Of a DNA stretch of 64,000 nt, positions 22,886 to 34,652 are shown in pieces. Positions within the stretch are counted from its first letter, which is position 1, and every line of letters begins with the position of its first letter. The notes beneath the pieces were generated by a model that was not told the origin of the DNA, ran no database searches, and was given only the letters and a program-made list of their open reading frames with translations. The DNA comes from Brienomyrus brachyistius (taxonomy: Eukaryota > Chordata > Actinopteri > Osteoglossiformes > Mormyridae): the NCBI RefSeq assembly GCF_023856365.1, contig NC_064540.1:30464974-30528973 (forward strand), in the 5' to 3' direction. The position numbers and the translations under genes are program-made.

Positions 22886-24169
22886 CATGTGTTCCTATTT
22901 GAAGAGAATATTCTATTTTTATTCTAAGGAACTACAGAAAATCAGCTCTGCATGTGATCTCCCCTTTACTGCTCGAGCAGGGCACACGCACATCAACAAG
23001 TGTCAAGGCAGCAAGTGCATGCAAACAACTTCTCAGGACGGTTACAGTATAGGACCTTCAGAAAGAGCCAGACTGCGGCGTCATTCAGAGATTCCATTGT
23101 CTAAGGCTTGCACTAAAACATTACAGCATATTTAAACAAAGTAGCATGGCACCTGTGTCAGAATCCCTCCCTGCCTTGTTCTGTTCTCTCTTTGTTGTCC
23201 CCATTTAGCCAGCACATGTCACTGGCCATCCTGACTCCTCTTTTGATTGTGGGTTTTAAGGATATCAGTGGGTCTGTGTTTTCATAATTGTCCCCCAGGC
23301 CACCATGCTGCTCAGCCCTTGATTCCAACTACAGTTGCAATCAGGTGGTTCTCAATCTACTAGGACTGTATAACAGGATTGGCCACCTGTTCTACCTTTA
23401 CTCGTTCAGCCGCATTCATGAGTCTGGCCTATAGGTTATTCAAATTTTGTCCTGCCAAATTTACCGGACAGGAGGTGGACACTGCAAATGAATGTGTGAA
23501 TACTCCAATACCTACATCTTTACAAGTTACCTGAAGTGGTTTGGTAAATGATTGTGAGGTTGGAAGTCCTTCTTGATGTCTGTTTGCAGCTCATCCACCA
23601 GCAACTGCACGAGTTGTCGCTCCCAGAGGGAATCCCACTCTCGGTCCGCTGGAGGGTCCATCTCACTGTAGCTGGAGTATGTTTCCATCAGTCACTTGGC
23701 GTGGGGCTCACAGAATTTACCAGGCTCCTGTTTAATCTGACGCACCTTAGTCCAGTCCATGCATCTGGGGAACTTCTCTGAAAATCTCTGGCAGATTCTT
23801 TGCAGCTATACTTGATATTGGGTACTTGCCGCAACTAAGTAATGGGTTGTTGAATCAAAGTCCCGTTCCATGTCAAAAATAACCCCATTTTAGGGTTTTG
23901 TTAAACAACTGGTCTAATTTGGATGCAGAGGTTCTGCACGGAAGGCCCAGTCTCTGAAGGGCTGTGGCATAGCGAGGCCTGTTCTGCCTGGAATCCGGCA
24001 GGTCACTGGCAACATCCCCCAACTCCTTCATCTATAAGGTCGGGAAACCAGAACGTTTACTCCCCCTTATGGATAAGGACATACCAACGTTGGGGCAACT
24101 CCTGCTGCCTGAGTCTTCAACCAAGTCCAAAACAAAAGTATACAATGTTAGGAAGGGTAATTCAATGGT

Positions 24170-25712
24170 ATGAGACTGAAACTAGAAACTGTAAATCGGA
24201 TGGAGTTAAATAGCAATACTGTGGAAGAGGCATGGGAATTTTTTAAAAGCACATTGTTGCAAGTGCAAAAGAACTTCATACCCGTTTCCAGAAAAACTAA
24301 ATCTAGGAAACTGCAACCAAGCTGGTGTCATGACCTGCTTGTACGATCCTCGTGTGTGCCACGCCCCCTCATTAACCATGTGTGCTGCCCCGATTGTAAC
24401 CAGCTGTTTTCTGTCAGTTTGAGTAGTCCTGTGTATTTAGTCCACATTCAAGTCTGTTTCCCCAGTCCTGTCATTGAAATCTCTCGCTGTTGGTACCTGT
24501 TTTCATCAATAAACCCTCATTCCCGACTCTCCGTTTCCCGGATCCTTGATTCCTCGCTTCCTGCCTGTTCGTCCAGCACGCGATGTCACAGGTGGTTTAC
24601 TACGAAAATTAAGAATAAAGTCAGGAGCAAAAGGGCTTTCTTCCACAAATGGAAATTAACTAATGATTTCAAAATAAAGCAGGAGTATCTAAGTCTACAG
24701 GTTTAGTTAATAACAGTTATAAGGATGACGTTAAAAGTTTCTTCCAATATTTTAACTCCGAAAGAGCTCTAAAAGCTGAAAATCACTCATTTGCAGGATA
24801 GTAAGGGCCTTATAATTGAAAATGAAATTGATATAAATGAGTTTAATGATTATTTTACAATGGCTGTTCACAGTAGAATAGCTTACCACCATTTAGTACA
24901 AATACAACGATGTCTATGACCAATATATGTATAACTGAGGCTGATGTGGTACAAAGCCTAGCTAAGCTCAAAATAAATAAATCGCAAGGCCCTGATGGCA
25001 TCTTATCTATAGTTTTAAAAGAGATGAGGGGTATTATTAGCCAACCTTTAACTTTACTATTCCAGAAATCATTATCTGCTGGTGTGGTATCTTCTGATTG
25101 ATGTTAGATCATGTCTCATGTCCAGAGAGGCTACAACAGGATCTGGATTTAATTAGCGACTGGGCTCATACGTGGCAGATGAAATTTAACATAGATAAAT
25201 ATAAGGTAATCCATGCAGGGAGCAGAAATATAGTAAATATAGTAAAGTACAGATATTTTATGGGTTCCACTGAAATAAAGGTAGCTGATTACGAGAAAGA
25301 TCTCGGTGTGTATGTTGATACTTCCATGTCCCACTCTTGCCAGTGTGGGGAAGCATTAAAAAAAGGCAAAAGGATGTTGGATTAAACTCCACACACCTAG
25401 AGATGTAAGTCAAGAGAAGTGATGCTACGATTATATAATTCCTTGGTAAGATCCCACCTAGAATACTGTGTGCAGGTTTGGTCACCATACCTTCAGAAGG
25501 ACATTGCTGCCTTGGAAAAGGTGCAACGTAGGATGACTAGAATGATTCCTGCACTTAGAGGAATGTCTTATGAGGAGAGGTTCGCTGAGCTGAATCTGTT
25601 TAGCCTCAAGCAAAGGAGACTATGGGGGGACATGATCCAGGTATATAAGATTCTAACAGGTCGGGATGCTGTTCAGCCAAATGACCATTTCAATATTAAT
25701 TTAAAATACTAG
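24170..25712 (+). mobile_element. CR1-like LINE remnant, split by a solo LTR
   Basis: Fragments in order: EEAWEFFKSTLLQVQ and FIPVSRKTK before the LTR; KIKNKVRSKRAFFHKWKL after it; then RT pieces ITEADVVQSLAKLKINKSQG and PDGI (24940-25000). A jump deletes the catalytic region, and then come WAHTWQMKFNIDKYKVIH, DYEKDLGVYVD, LYNSLVRSHLEYCVQVWSPY, LEKVQRRMTRMIP and QRRLWGDMIQVYKIL. These are the standard CR1 ORF2 blocks. It is non-functional because of the internal deletion and frameshifts. Confidence 0.85.
24326..24590 (+). mobile_element. Solo LTR (265 bp) inserted in the CR1 LINE
   Basis: Starts TGTCATGACC, ends GATGTCACA and contains AATAAACC near 24510. It is related to the solo LTR at 15281-15557 (shared GTGTGTGCCACGCCCCCT and CCTGTGTATTT blocks). 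Flanks are gctgg / ggtgg, a 5-bp duplication with one change. Removing the LTR and one flank brings the LINE frame back into register across the junction, which fixes the boundaries. Confidence 0.85.
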
Positions 25713-25772
25713 AACTCGTGGCCATAGTGGAAATTAGCTGGAGAACATTTAAAAATGAATCTGAGGAAGCAC

Positions 25773-28548
25773 TTCAATTCAATTCAATTTTATTTATATA
25801 GCGCTTTTAACGACATGCATTGTCACAAAGCACTTTACATTTAACCGGCCAGAACCCCACCAAGCAAGCCTGAGGCGACAGTGGCAAGGAAACTCCCTCT
25901 AGCAGGAAGAAACCTTGAGTGGAACCTAGACTCAGAAGGGGACCCCATCCTCCTCTGGGCGACCAAGGAGCATGAAACTGCATTTACATTGACATTCATT
26001 AGAGTTCATATAGTTATAAAGTCCCAGTTGGTTTCATGTAGTTATATCCAGGAGTCCAGGTGCGGGTTCACACGGTGTAGTCGGCTCGGTATCAGCTCGA
26101 AAAAGAGAAGATGGAGAAGAGTTATTGCCCTACACCTAACCGGCAGGACTAAAGCAACTATGACAGCCTGCCTAAAAGAGTGACCTGGAAGGAAGCACAG
26201 GCATGAGGGTTTACAGAGGTTTTGGCGTCAAGCCACCTCCCATCCACAGCTTAAGTGATCGGCGAGAGTGGCAGGACGACAGCACCAATCCCCCCTTTCC
26301 CCTTCAATCTCAAATAACTATGAACCTCCAGATTTCCCATTCACCTTAGAAAAGAAGATTTAACTATCCAAAAGACTGGCGAAAGAGGTACATCTTAAGC
26401 CTTGACTTAAAAGCAGAGATTGTGTCTGAGTTCCGAACACTAATAGGAAGTTTATTCCATAGCTGTGGTGCTTTATGAGCAAATGCTCTTCCCCCAAAGG
26501 TAATGTTCTTTATTCTGGGTACGGATAGAATACCTCCATCTCGTCATCTAAGTGTATGATTCGGAACGCAAATGAGGTCACTCACATACTGCGGTGCAAG
26601 ACCATTTACAGCTTTATAGGTTAAGAGCAGTGTTTTGTAGTCAACACGAAATCTAACTGGCAGCCAGTGCAGTGAAGATAAAATTGGGGTAATATGATTA
26701 TATGTTTTAGTTTAACTATTGCTAGTAGCGGTTCAATCAATGCTGGGAGCATCGCTGAATAATTTTGATGGAACAGGGTCTAGCATACAAGTAGATGAAT
26801 TTGAAGATAAAATTAAGTACATCAGTTCTGACTGGTTAACCAATATTCAATATTCAAAATGTTCTGTTTAATTGAGCATATTTTTGGTCAAAAAGTTTCA
26901 TAAAGTCGTCACTGGAAAATAACCAGTGGTCTGGTTATTAGTCAGCTTGGACACCATAGTAAATAGGAATCTAGGATTATTTTTGTTTATTTCAATTAGT
27001 TCTGATAGATACTAGATGATTTGGCGGCACTAAGAGCCTTTTTGTAGCTACCCATAGCCTCTTTCCATGCTAGTTCGAACACCACTAGTTTAGTATGATG
27101 CCACTTACATTCTGTAAGGACATAAAACTTATAGGTCCTGCAGGCCCCAACTCTGATCAGCCTGCATCAGTCTATTTCAGAGCTCCGCTGGCCCAGGCAA
27201 GACTGGACTCAACTCGTCAAACCACCCCTTTTAAGGAAGGCAAAGGCCTGCCGGCTCCTGAGAGACTGGATAGGAATAACTGGAGCAGCACAGAAAAAGC
27301 AAGACCTTTCACCCCCGGAGTGACCAGAGTTCCACAATCAATCCACAGCAACAACAGCTGTCAGCCTCCAGACACAGACACCTTTTCCACTATAAACAGG
27401 ATAACTCAGCACACATAGATGTTAGGGACAAATACACGCATGTTTGGTCTCGTTTGAATAGGCATGAGACGAGGAGTATTATACTCTCAGATTTAAGGCA
27501 GTATAGCTTTTCCTAAGAGAAATACAGAAACTTCGGCTCAACCCACCAAACTGAGAGAGATTCTCTCATGGTAGAACAAGGGATTTCAACCACCCCCTAA
27601 AGTGATCTGATTGGCTGGGGACTTGAGAACCAAGGTCAGCAATGCCCCTAAAATTAACCATTGACCGAAATTAGTCAGTCTTCAGAAACATGCCATCACC
27701 TGGTCTGGATACTTAAGGAAGGGCTTCAGAAGTAGTCGGGGAGTCACTCTGTAATCAGAGCTCCCGCAGAGAACTGGGTGAAAGTCTATCTGTAGTCAGA
27801 TACTTTCCACAGAACTTTGTTCACTCTCAGCTGAGGAATGTGATTGTTTAATATTGTATTTGTCCAAATGTATTTACAAGTATGTGTCCACATGTCAATA
27901 ATTGTATATTGTAGTATTTTTAATAAATGTTGTTTCGATTACTTTATGACTGTCTGATTTGCTAACTTCTTCATAAACTTTCCAGATTGGACTTCTATCC
28001 TTATTAGGACTATGGTGGTAAATACTATCTTGCAGCCTCTGGGTTAAATCCCATTTATTTATCCGGGTCCCAAACTTGACTGCCCAAGTTAAGTTAGGTG
28101 GATACCAAAACTACACCTCTGGAGTTCGCACACGCTGATGACAGGTACCGGTCTACCCTCTGAGGGGCGTACACACTATGTTCCTAGGCACCGGGCATAG
28201 TCCCTGAGACGCTCACATGGTAAGACAATGGGTGGCATCGGCGGAGGCCCAAAGTAAACCTCGTACAACCTTTTTTATTTTTAACTGAGCAATTTTCTCT
28301 AGTGGAATTAAGCATAGATGCTAAATAATCCGTAATGCTATCAAGTTCAGTAGAATTCGACATTAGTTTGGTTGAAAACGATAGCTCAGGGAGGTTATCG
28401 ATAAAGTTACTTGCTGTATTTGACGTGATTGTACGTTTGGCATATAGAAGCGAGTCGGGGGGCTAATATTTTGAGCAAGGGAAATATTGAACGCAATAAG
28501 ATGATGGTCAGAGATAATACTGGACTGAGGCAGTAGAGTTGAATACAT
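25773..28548 (-). mobile_element. L2/Rex1-like LINE remnant, split by an LTR-like insertion
   Basis: Read right to left. Endonuclease end SDHHLIAFNIS (28548-28363); the central TCMLDPVPSKLF block (~26830-26780) that precedes the RT domain; most of the RT deleted; RT C-terminus SSLHWLPVRFRVDYKTLL, YKAVNGLAPQYVSDLI, GGRAFAHKAPQLWNKLP (26690-26420); then 3' sequence ending in the TTTATTTATATAGCGC tail (~25795). It is heavily decayed. An insertion of about 1.1 kb lies between 27120 and 28270. Confidence 0.8.
27130..28265 (+). mobile_element. LTR-like insertion in the LINE
   Basis: The sequence between the two LINE parts has no LINE similarity. From about 27419 it begins TGTTAGGGAC. It contains an inverted CCAAT (gattggctgg, 27610), a late AATAAATG poly(A) signal (27921) and LTR-like length. 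The open frame at 27095-27418 is not recognisable. Precise ends and duplications were not found, so the LTR reading is tentative. Confidence 0.35.
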
Positions 28549-28559
28549 GATATGAAGAC

Positions 28560-28815
28560 AACTGGATCACAACTGGATCACGGGGGAATCATAAGCAGGG
28601 AAGAACACACAGGCAAACAGCAGCAGCAACATTAAAGGCAGGACTGAGAAGCACATTTATACAAGGCTAAGCAGGGAGCAAACTAGAGGCACCTGAAATG
28701 AGTAACACAAGGGCAGGAAGGAGAGGTAAAACAAACGCGGAACAGGCATGGCACGTTATACCACACTAGGGAGGAAACGGGAGGTTCAGGAGGGCAGGGT
28801 GTGGCAGGGATCCGT
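28560..28815 (-). mobile_element. Possible LTR fragment
   Basis: On the minus strand this has the composition of the fish gypsy-type LTRs seen elsewhere in the window (TGCCACACCC start, CTCGTT-like and CCTGTGTG blocks). No duplications were found. Confidence 0.25.
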
Positions 28816-29014
28816 TTCAAAATTTAATTTTGGCTTGTACAAACCTTGGTAAAAGCTGCAAAAGATCGATCAACCACTTTCTGAGCTATTGTCTTAACAA
28901 ACAAAGCATCTGTTGGGGTGGCGGTGTCTGGGGAATACCATGTGTAATACACCTTGTGAAGATTTATATGTAAAACAAAATATTTTTTGATTCTATCACA
29001 CATATAGAAATTAT

Positions 29015-29372
29015 CCATCCATCCATTTTCCAAACCGCTTATCCTATTGGGTCGCGGGGGGTCCGGAGCCTATCCCAGAATCAATGGGCACGAGGCAGGG
29101 AACAACCCAGGATGGGGGGCCAGCCCATCGCAGGGCACACTCACACACCATCCACTCACACACACACACACACCTACGGGCAATTCAGCAACTCCAATTA
29201 GCCCCAGCATGTTTTTGGACTGTGGGGGGAAACCGGAGTACCCAGAGGAAACCCCACAACGACATGGGGAGAACATGCAAACTCCACACACATGTGACCC
29301 AGGCGGAGACACGAACCCGGGTCCCAGAGGTGTGAGGCGACAGTGCTAACCACTGCACCACCATGCCGCCCC
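29015..29372 (-). mobile_element. Full-length tRNA-derived SINE with target duplication
   Basis: Minus-strand copy, tail on the left. Flanked by tatagaaattat at 29003-29014 and 29374-29385. Confidence 0.9.
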
Positions 29373-29954
29373 TTATAGAAATTATTCTAGGTTTAAATAG
29401 TAATTTAGCTGAGTAACTAGGCTGAAATTCTAGATAGTTGCAATTTTAAGAATTATTACTATTATTCACAGCTTTTAAGCATGCAGTTGGATGACGGATG
29501 GATGGATATTCAGCCACCAGAAATGCCAATTGTTGTTAAGAGGATCAAAGTCTGCAAAGTAGTATGCAGGGTTTAAGGCCAGAACACAGCATACTCTCCG
29601 ACAGAAAGCATAAAGTTCACTGGGGGAATTTCTGTGGCCACTGCCTGAACAGCATGTGTGGAGAATGTTTATGAGGGTCGAGCCATGCAGAGCTGCTGGC
29701 CCTGGCATGTAATGATGAATCACAAATCAGTTAAAAATCGGTGCAAATGCATGAAGATTTAAACCGGCTGATGTGGAAAATGAATCACTATTGTAGGAGT
29801 ACTTCACAGTACTTTAACAGAAAAACTGGTGTAATATTACATTTGATTTCACAATGTGAGTTTGACGTCAGATGTCACTGCGTATCACGTCGACATCGTA
29901 CGTCAGTTTTTGGTTTTGAGCGAACGCGAGATGATGAATGAATTTGAAACTGAG

Positions 29955-30248
29955 GACGGCACAGTGGTTAGTGCTGGCTTCGGTCCAGGGCCCTTTCTGT
30001 GTGGAGTTCGCATGCTCTCCCCGTTTTCGCCGGGGACTCCAGGTTCCTCCCACGGTCCAAAAGCATGCAGGATAGGTTGACTGGTGAGTCTAAATTGGCC
30101 CTGTAGTTGTGTGAGTGTGTGCGACCTGCGGTGTGTAGGTGACTGCCTGGGCTTGGTTCCTGTCTGCGCCCCTTGTTCCCGGGATAGGCTCCGGTCTCCC
30201 CCGCGATCCCAGTTGGGATTAAGTGGTTTCAGAAAATGGATGGATGGA
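29955..30248 (+). mobile_element. SINE of a second, related family
   Basis: Head ggcacagtggttagtgctgg; a core with CATGCTCTCCCCGTTTTCGC; a body ending CGGGATAGGCTCCGGTCTCC; and a (GGAT)n tail. The core and tail are shared with the main family, but the body differs (AATTGGCCCTGTAGTTGTG). Confidence 0.8.
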
Positions 30249-30479
30249 CGCACCGCCCGATCTTCAATTGGCGGTGTGGCAGCATATTAGCTTTCCGGTA
30301 ATCACAAACGAGGAGGAAACAGCGAGAAAAGCACAGACAAGACATAAACTGCATGCAAACATTGTAATAGACTGATAACATACACAAACAGGTCCACTGG
30401 CACCACCGTGAGCTGAGTGAAGATTATTAAAAGGGCAAAGCACGCTAAAAAGCTGCACATGCAAACCTTAGCTTATTTA

Positions 30480-30713
30480 TTTGATTTATTTTTTTTTATT
30501 TACTTATTTTGATTTGGGATTTTTTTCAACAGTATTTTATTCAAATTCAGTTGCACTGTTCACAACAGTGTCAACAGTTCAGAAAGATAAATATAAGAAT
30601 ATTTTTGAATATATTTGTCTGCAGCTCATTCTGCAAAAAATTAGAAAATTGTATCGTGAACTCAGAATCGTGAATCGTATCAAATGGTGAGTTGAATGTA
30701 TCGTTACATCCCT
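30480..30713. mobile_element. hAT-type MITE end
   Basis: The right end tgtatcgttacatccctag is a typical terminus of hAT-derived MITEs (inverse CTAGGGATGTAACGATACA). The interior is AT-rich and includes a nearby near-repeat (ttgtatcgtgaac). Confidence 0.5.
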
Positions 30714-30714
30714 A

Positions 30715-31190
30715 GTTCTTACAGTAGTACTATGGTATGGTGGAGCCACATGACAGGAAGGCAGTACATTGCGAAGTCTGTTAAGAACATCATTCGCACT
30801 GAACTGCCCTCCATTGACCAGCTGTACTTTAACTGCCACAGTAACAAGGTTCAGTCTATAATCCAGGACTCTGACCACCATCCACAAACACTGACTAGCA
30901 GATTCATGAACAGCTTCATTCGCCAAACAATTCAAACCTGCAGCTTTTGCATCCCCTGTAACAGTCATTTCCACGGCAGCTGCACTGTACAGCTGTTACT
31001 GCACTTTATCCACCACTGACCACGTATCATCCAGTTTTGTCCTGCTTTGTATCGCACTGTTTCTGCACCATGTTGTCTTGTACTCCCTTGTGTTGTTATG
31101 CACCATCTGTGTTGTTCTGAGCAGTGCCATGATGCAATATTACAAAAAGATCTTGAGGAAATGCAGAGTTCTGGAGGAGATTCTCACAGA
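30715..31190 (+). mobile_element. LINE RT C-terminal remnant
   Basis: Frame pieces AKSVKNIIRTELPSIDQLYF and KVQSIIQDSDHHPQTL match the ...GxxLPSIxDLY...KAxxIxxDxSHP... region of the fish LINE class also seen at 2920 and 36273. There is no catalytic domain. Confidence 0.6.
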
Positions 31191-32263
31191 TCATGGCATG
31201 TGTTTATACTGAAGAAACTGTACAAATTGCTAGACATAAAACACAGGACTGGCAACTGTGGTACGTTTTAACACCTTGATAAAAAACTTAAAATCCATAG
31301 TAAGTAGGACAACCTCATAGAACCTTTACTAGTCATTGTTCAGAAGATTAACACGGATTAAAAACCATTACTATGAAAGCACGCTAATCAGTTAAGTTGA
31401 TTATGTGGAGAGAGAGAAAAAAAACTGTCTTTGAAAAAGATCAACCATAGAACGAAGCTGCAGCATTGACACCCCCTAGTGGTGATTTGAAGATAGTTCT
31501 GTCTGTAGCAGCTAAGCAGTAGATTTGGCGTCAGGTGCCATGACAAACTCAGTGCTGCTCGGTTTGAACGGCAGAATCACAAAAATAAAGGGGGCATCTA
31601 CTGCACGCCCCCCACCCTTGAAAATGGTACAAATTATCATGCAACAGTTTTCTTAAGTAAGTCTTTTTGGGCGTCTGCAGAAACCTCCACGATGCGATTG
31701 CCCTGATTAAGAAGTGCGCAGCGGATACAATTTGGGATGCATCGTTCATCCGATTTATTAATATATAATTATTAGTATGTCTATATTATTTTAGAAACGT
31801 TACTTGACGAATATTTTTCATTGAGATTGATTCCCCGTTTAAAATTTTGGTGACACTTCATATTTTTTAAGAGAGACAGACAATTTGACGCATGCAATTT
31901 GCAGAAATATGTTGTGCCGCTATAAAGTACACAGGCAGCATGACAAACATAAGTACTCACTGAAGCCATGACATACGCCCGGCTGGCCCCAGCGGTACCC
32001 CTAAGAAGAAGGCTTTTTTCACAACCCACGACCATCACGAGGGCAAAAAAAACTGAATAGCCTAGAATTTAGTTAATTACAAGGCACATATTTATTGGAG
32101 CAAGAGCTCTAACATAAAACTACCTTGTAATTATAAAGTATTATGGCTGTGAACAATGTACAAACAGGCACAGAAAGTAAAATACTCCAAAAATGCAAAG
32201 AACCTAAATATTTTTGTTTCCACCGATTCACTCTTGATGTGTTAGGAGTCACAGTTCAGTAGC
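31190..32263. other. No gene recognised
   Basis: AT-rich. Short open frames at 31549-31749 and 31781-32038 have no recognisable domain. Confidence 0.4.
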
Positions 32264-34620
32264 CTATTCTTCAGTATCTGCATTTAAGACCACCAACTGC
32301 TCTTTCTCCTCCTTCGCTCGTCGGCTCAGAGTATTGGACTTGGTAAGTAATGTTGCCCTTTTGGTTCCAGCAGCACTCTCTGCTTCCTCTGCCATGTGCT
32401 CAGCATCCTTTTGTAAACTCTCACATACACTTTCCAGTGAGACTCTCTTCCTCTTGAGTTCCTCAAGTTTTCTTTTTTGCTTTTCGCTCATCTTTCACCT
32501 TTGGTCAGAGGCGCTTTGGTTGCTCCCCCACACACTCTGACATGGTCGCATATAAGCCTCTGTGCAACAACTGTTTCCTCTGATAAGTTGCAGGTCTCCA
32601 CCTCTATTCGTTCCACTTCGGCTTGCCCATAGGACAGCAGCAGCAAGTTCTTGCAGAACATCCAGAGGTCAGGATAAGGCCCACTAACTTTTTGATGTAA
32701 AAAGACATCAACTTTGGATGGTGCTGAAGGAATGAAGGATATAAAATCCAAGCCTTTTGCCTCATTGTGCAGGTGATTATCAGACTGCTGGGATATTGCA
32801 TCACCTGTAATTACATTAATTACAGTAGATTAGATGCAGATCAACAATGTCAATACACAGAATCACATGTAGAATAGGAAAGTGATTTATAACCCAATTT
32901 TCCTATGATACCATAAATGTGCAATCATTTTAATTTAATCTTGAGATATCTCTAGGCTCATCAAAGAAAATATAACTGGGCTGATGCTTCTTTTCAAACA
33001 CCAAGAGTCGGTCTTCTAAATACTGCTAAAATCTACGTGTTAACACTATTCAGTTCAGGGACGGATTATGGGTTGTGTGGGCCCCTGGGTAAAACGTTCG
33101 CGAGGCCCCCCCCCACCACCACCACCTGCACCACCACCACAACCACCACAAGTCAAGGGCCCTTGGCAGCCAAACACCCTCCCTATAGGGTCAGGGGACC
33201 TTGTAGGCAGAGGATCAAAGAATGTAGGCCCTCTAAAATAGACAAACGAAAATACATTGCTGATAAGCGTTGCAAATTGTTTTGGGCTTGGGGCCCACGG
33301 GCCCCCTGCACCCCAAGGGCCCCTGGGCAGCGGCCCCGCTAACCCGGTTTGTAATCCGTCCCTGATTCAGTTAGATGTGAAAAAAGAAAAGCATAATTTA
33401 AAAATAATATTCTGAACTATCCTATTCTTATCCTATGATTTACCAGCAGATATCCTGCCTGCCAACCGATTCTCCTGCGCAAACTTCTGCATGAGATTTC
33501 TCCTTTTCTGCTGGCAGTTATCTGGCTGGTGTGCATTTTGTTTGGGTCCAAGCACGTCATCTCATGTACAATCGAGTACTTCAGAGGGCATTTATCCAAG
33601 GCCTTTTTGCACATTTTTGAGAGCACAATCTGGCAATTTTTTTTAATCTGAAGGACACCAAGGTCACTTCCACTGCCTTTGGCTCCTGACTGTCTCTGAC
33701 AAAAAGATGGTTTGTCAAATTTCCAGAATCTTTCTGCACACTCAGCCCAAGGTTAACACTACCTCAGCTGTACATATCAAACCAGCTCAAACTCCATGTT
33801 ATTCACATATTTTTTACTTCACAATTGTTTGATACATTTGTATGTAAAGATACCAGTGAATTCACAGAAGTCCCACCTTGATGACAGCCATTCCTATATC
33901 CACCTCCTTTGGACTGAGCCAGAGTTTTTGCCTGTACAACAGCTGTACATGTTGCTACACAACACTTAAACATTCTATTTCCTCAATGAACTATTTTTTT
34001 TGCAGCAAAAGCCATGAAGCAGCAATAAAATCTTTAAAATATGCTTACCAATAAATATGGTTCTCCCATTTAAACACATGTAAAGATAAACCATGGATAT
34101 TTAAAAATCATGGGTTCGTTAATGAGTTTAAATGTTATTGAATGGCTTACCTTAAACTTCTCCAGTAAGTCTTCAGCGGTGGAGTGGCTCATGTACTGTG
34201 ATCCCAGAACCAGGACTGCACTCGAGAGCCATTCTCATAATTCACCCAATACCTGACATGCACATCCAGTTGTTTTCTTTTGATGGTCCTGTTCATACTT
34301 ACGTCAAACATGACAACGAAGCTCCCTTTTAATATATGGAGCGAGTCCAAATCGCGCAAGAAAAGCGGTTTTATCTTTACCACAAGTGACCCTGCGAGTC
34401 AGGGAACATCACCCTGGAGACGGTGTGAATGTCATCATTGGACGTATAGGAGTGATGTCGGCAAACCGTTTGCAAAGCCCATAGCACTTCTGCTTTCAGT
34501 GTGGGTTGAGGAGGATGTACTGAAGGCATTATTTGTCATGGGATCCGGAGACACTGCCAAAACGGGTGTAGGCCTATCTTTAGAGGTTGTACTTATCTCC
34601 ACTGAATAAACATTTGAGGA
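32264..34620 (-). pseudogene. Decayed hAT-like multicopy transposase gene
   Basis: Pieces in order on the minus strand: SFVVMFDVSMNRTIKRKQLD then VRYWVNYENG (34300-34190), the FDxSxN...DxHVRYW region that holds the first acidic residue in this fish multicopy family; KKALDKCPLKYSIVHEMTCL (33600-33540); a hAT-type dimerisation block LLLLSYGQAEVERIEVETCN then LSEETVVAQRLICDHV (32640-32540); and a charged coiled-coil tail EELKRKRVSLESVCESL (32470-32400). Frame changes between the blocks, and a stop just before the coiled-coil tail, show decay. The family link is from recognition of repeated motifs, not a search. Confidence 0.55.
33056..33364. mobile_element. hAT MITE with perfect 8-bp target duplication
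   Basis: Termini cagggacggatta and taatccgtccctg are exact inverses. Flanked by attcagtt at 33048-33055 and 33365-33372. The interior is GC-rich (ACCACC repeats, GGGCCC blocks) with no coding capacity. It is inserted within the decayed hAT-like gene at 32264-34620. Confidence 0.92.
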
Positions 34621-34652
34621 AAATTTTTAGGTTAAAATCTGGGCTTATTCTA

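Larger units (their letters stand above)
21215..23620 (+). repeat. Unclassified interspersed repeat family, copy 1 (interrupted)
   Basis: 21215-21890 matches 38046-38630, and 22886-23620 matches the reverse complement of 41200-42030 (shared landmarks: aacggcagaacaggggctc, gtctgggtgccagtcagtgg, cacggacagtgacctgtg, tgtcccccaggccaccatg). It is split by the element at 21891-22885. No intact ORF. Adjacent minus-strand sequence at 23560-23800 faintly resembles retroelement gag (IKQEPGKFCEPHAK then ERQLVQLLVDELQTDIKK), so the family may derive from an LTR element. Confidence 0.75.

Noticed and set aside
29047..29349. 100-residue ORF in the 29-kb SINE
   Set aside because: Same chance frame recurs in other SINE copies (for example 47623-47988); SINEs are non-coding.
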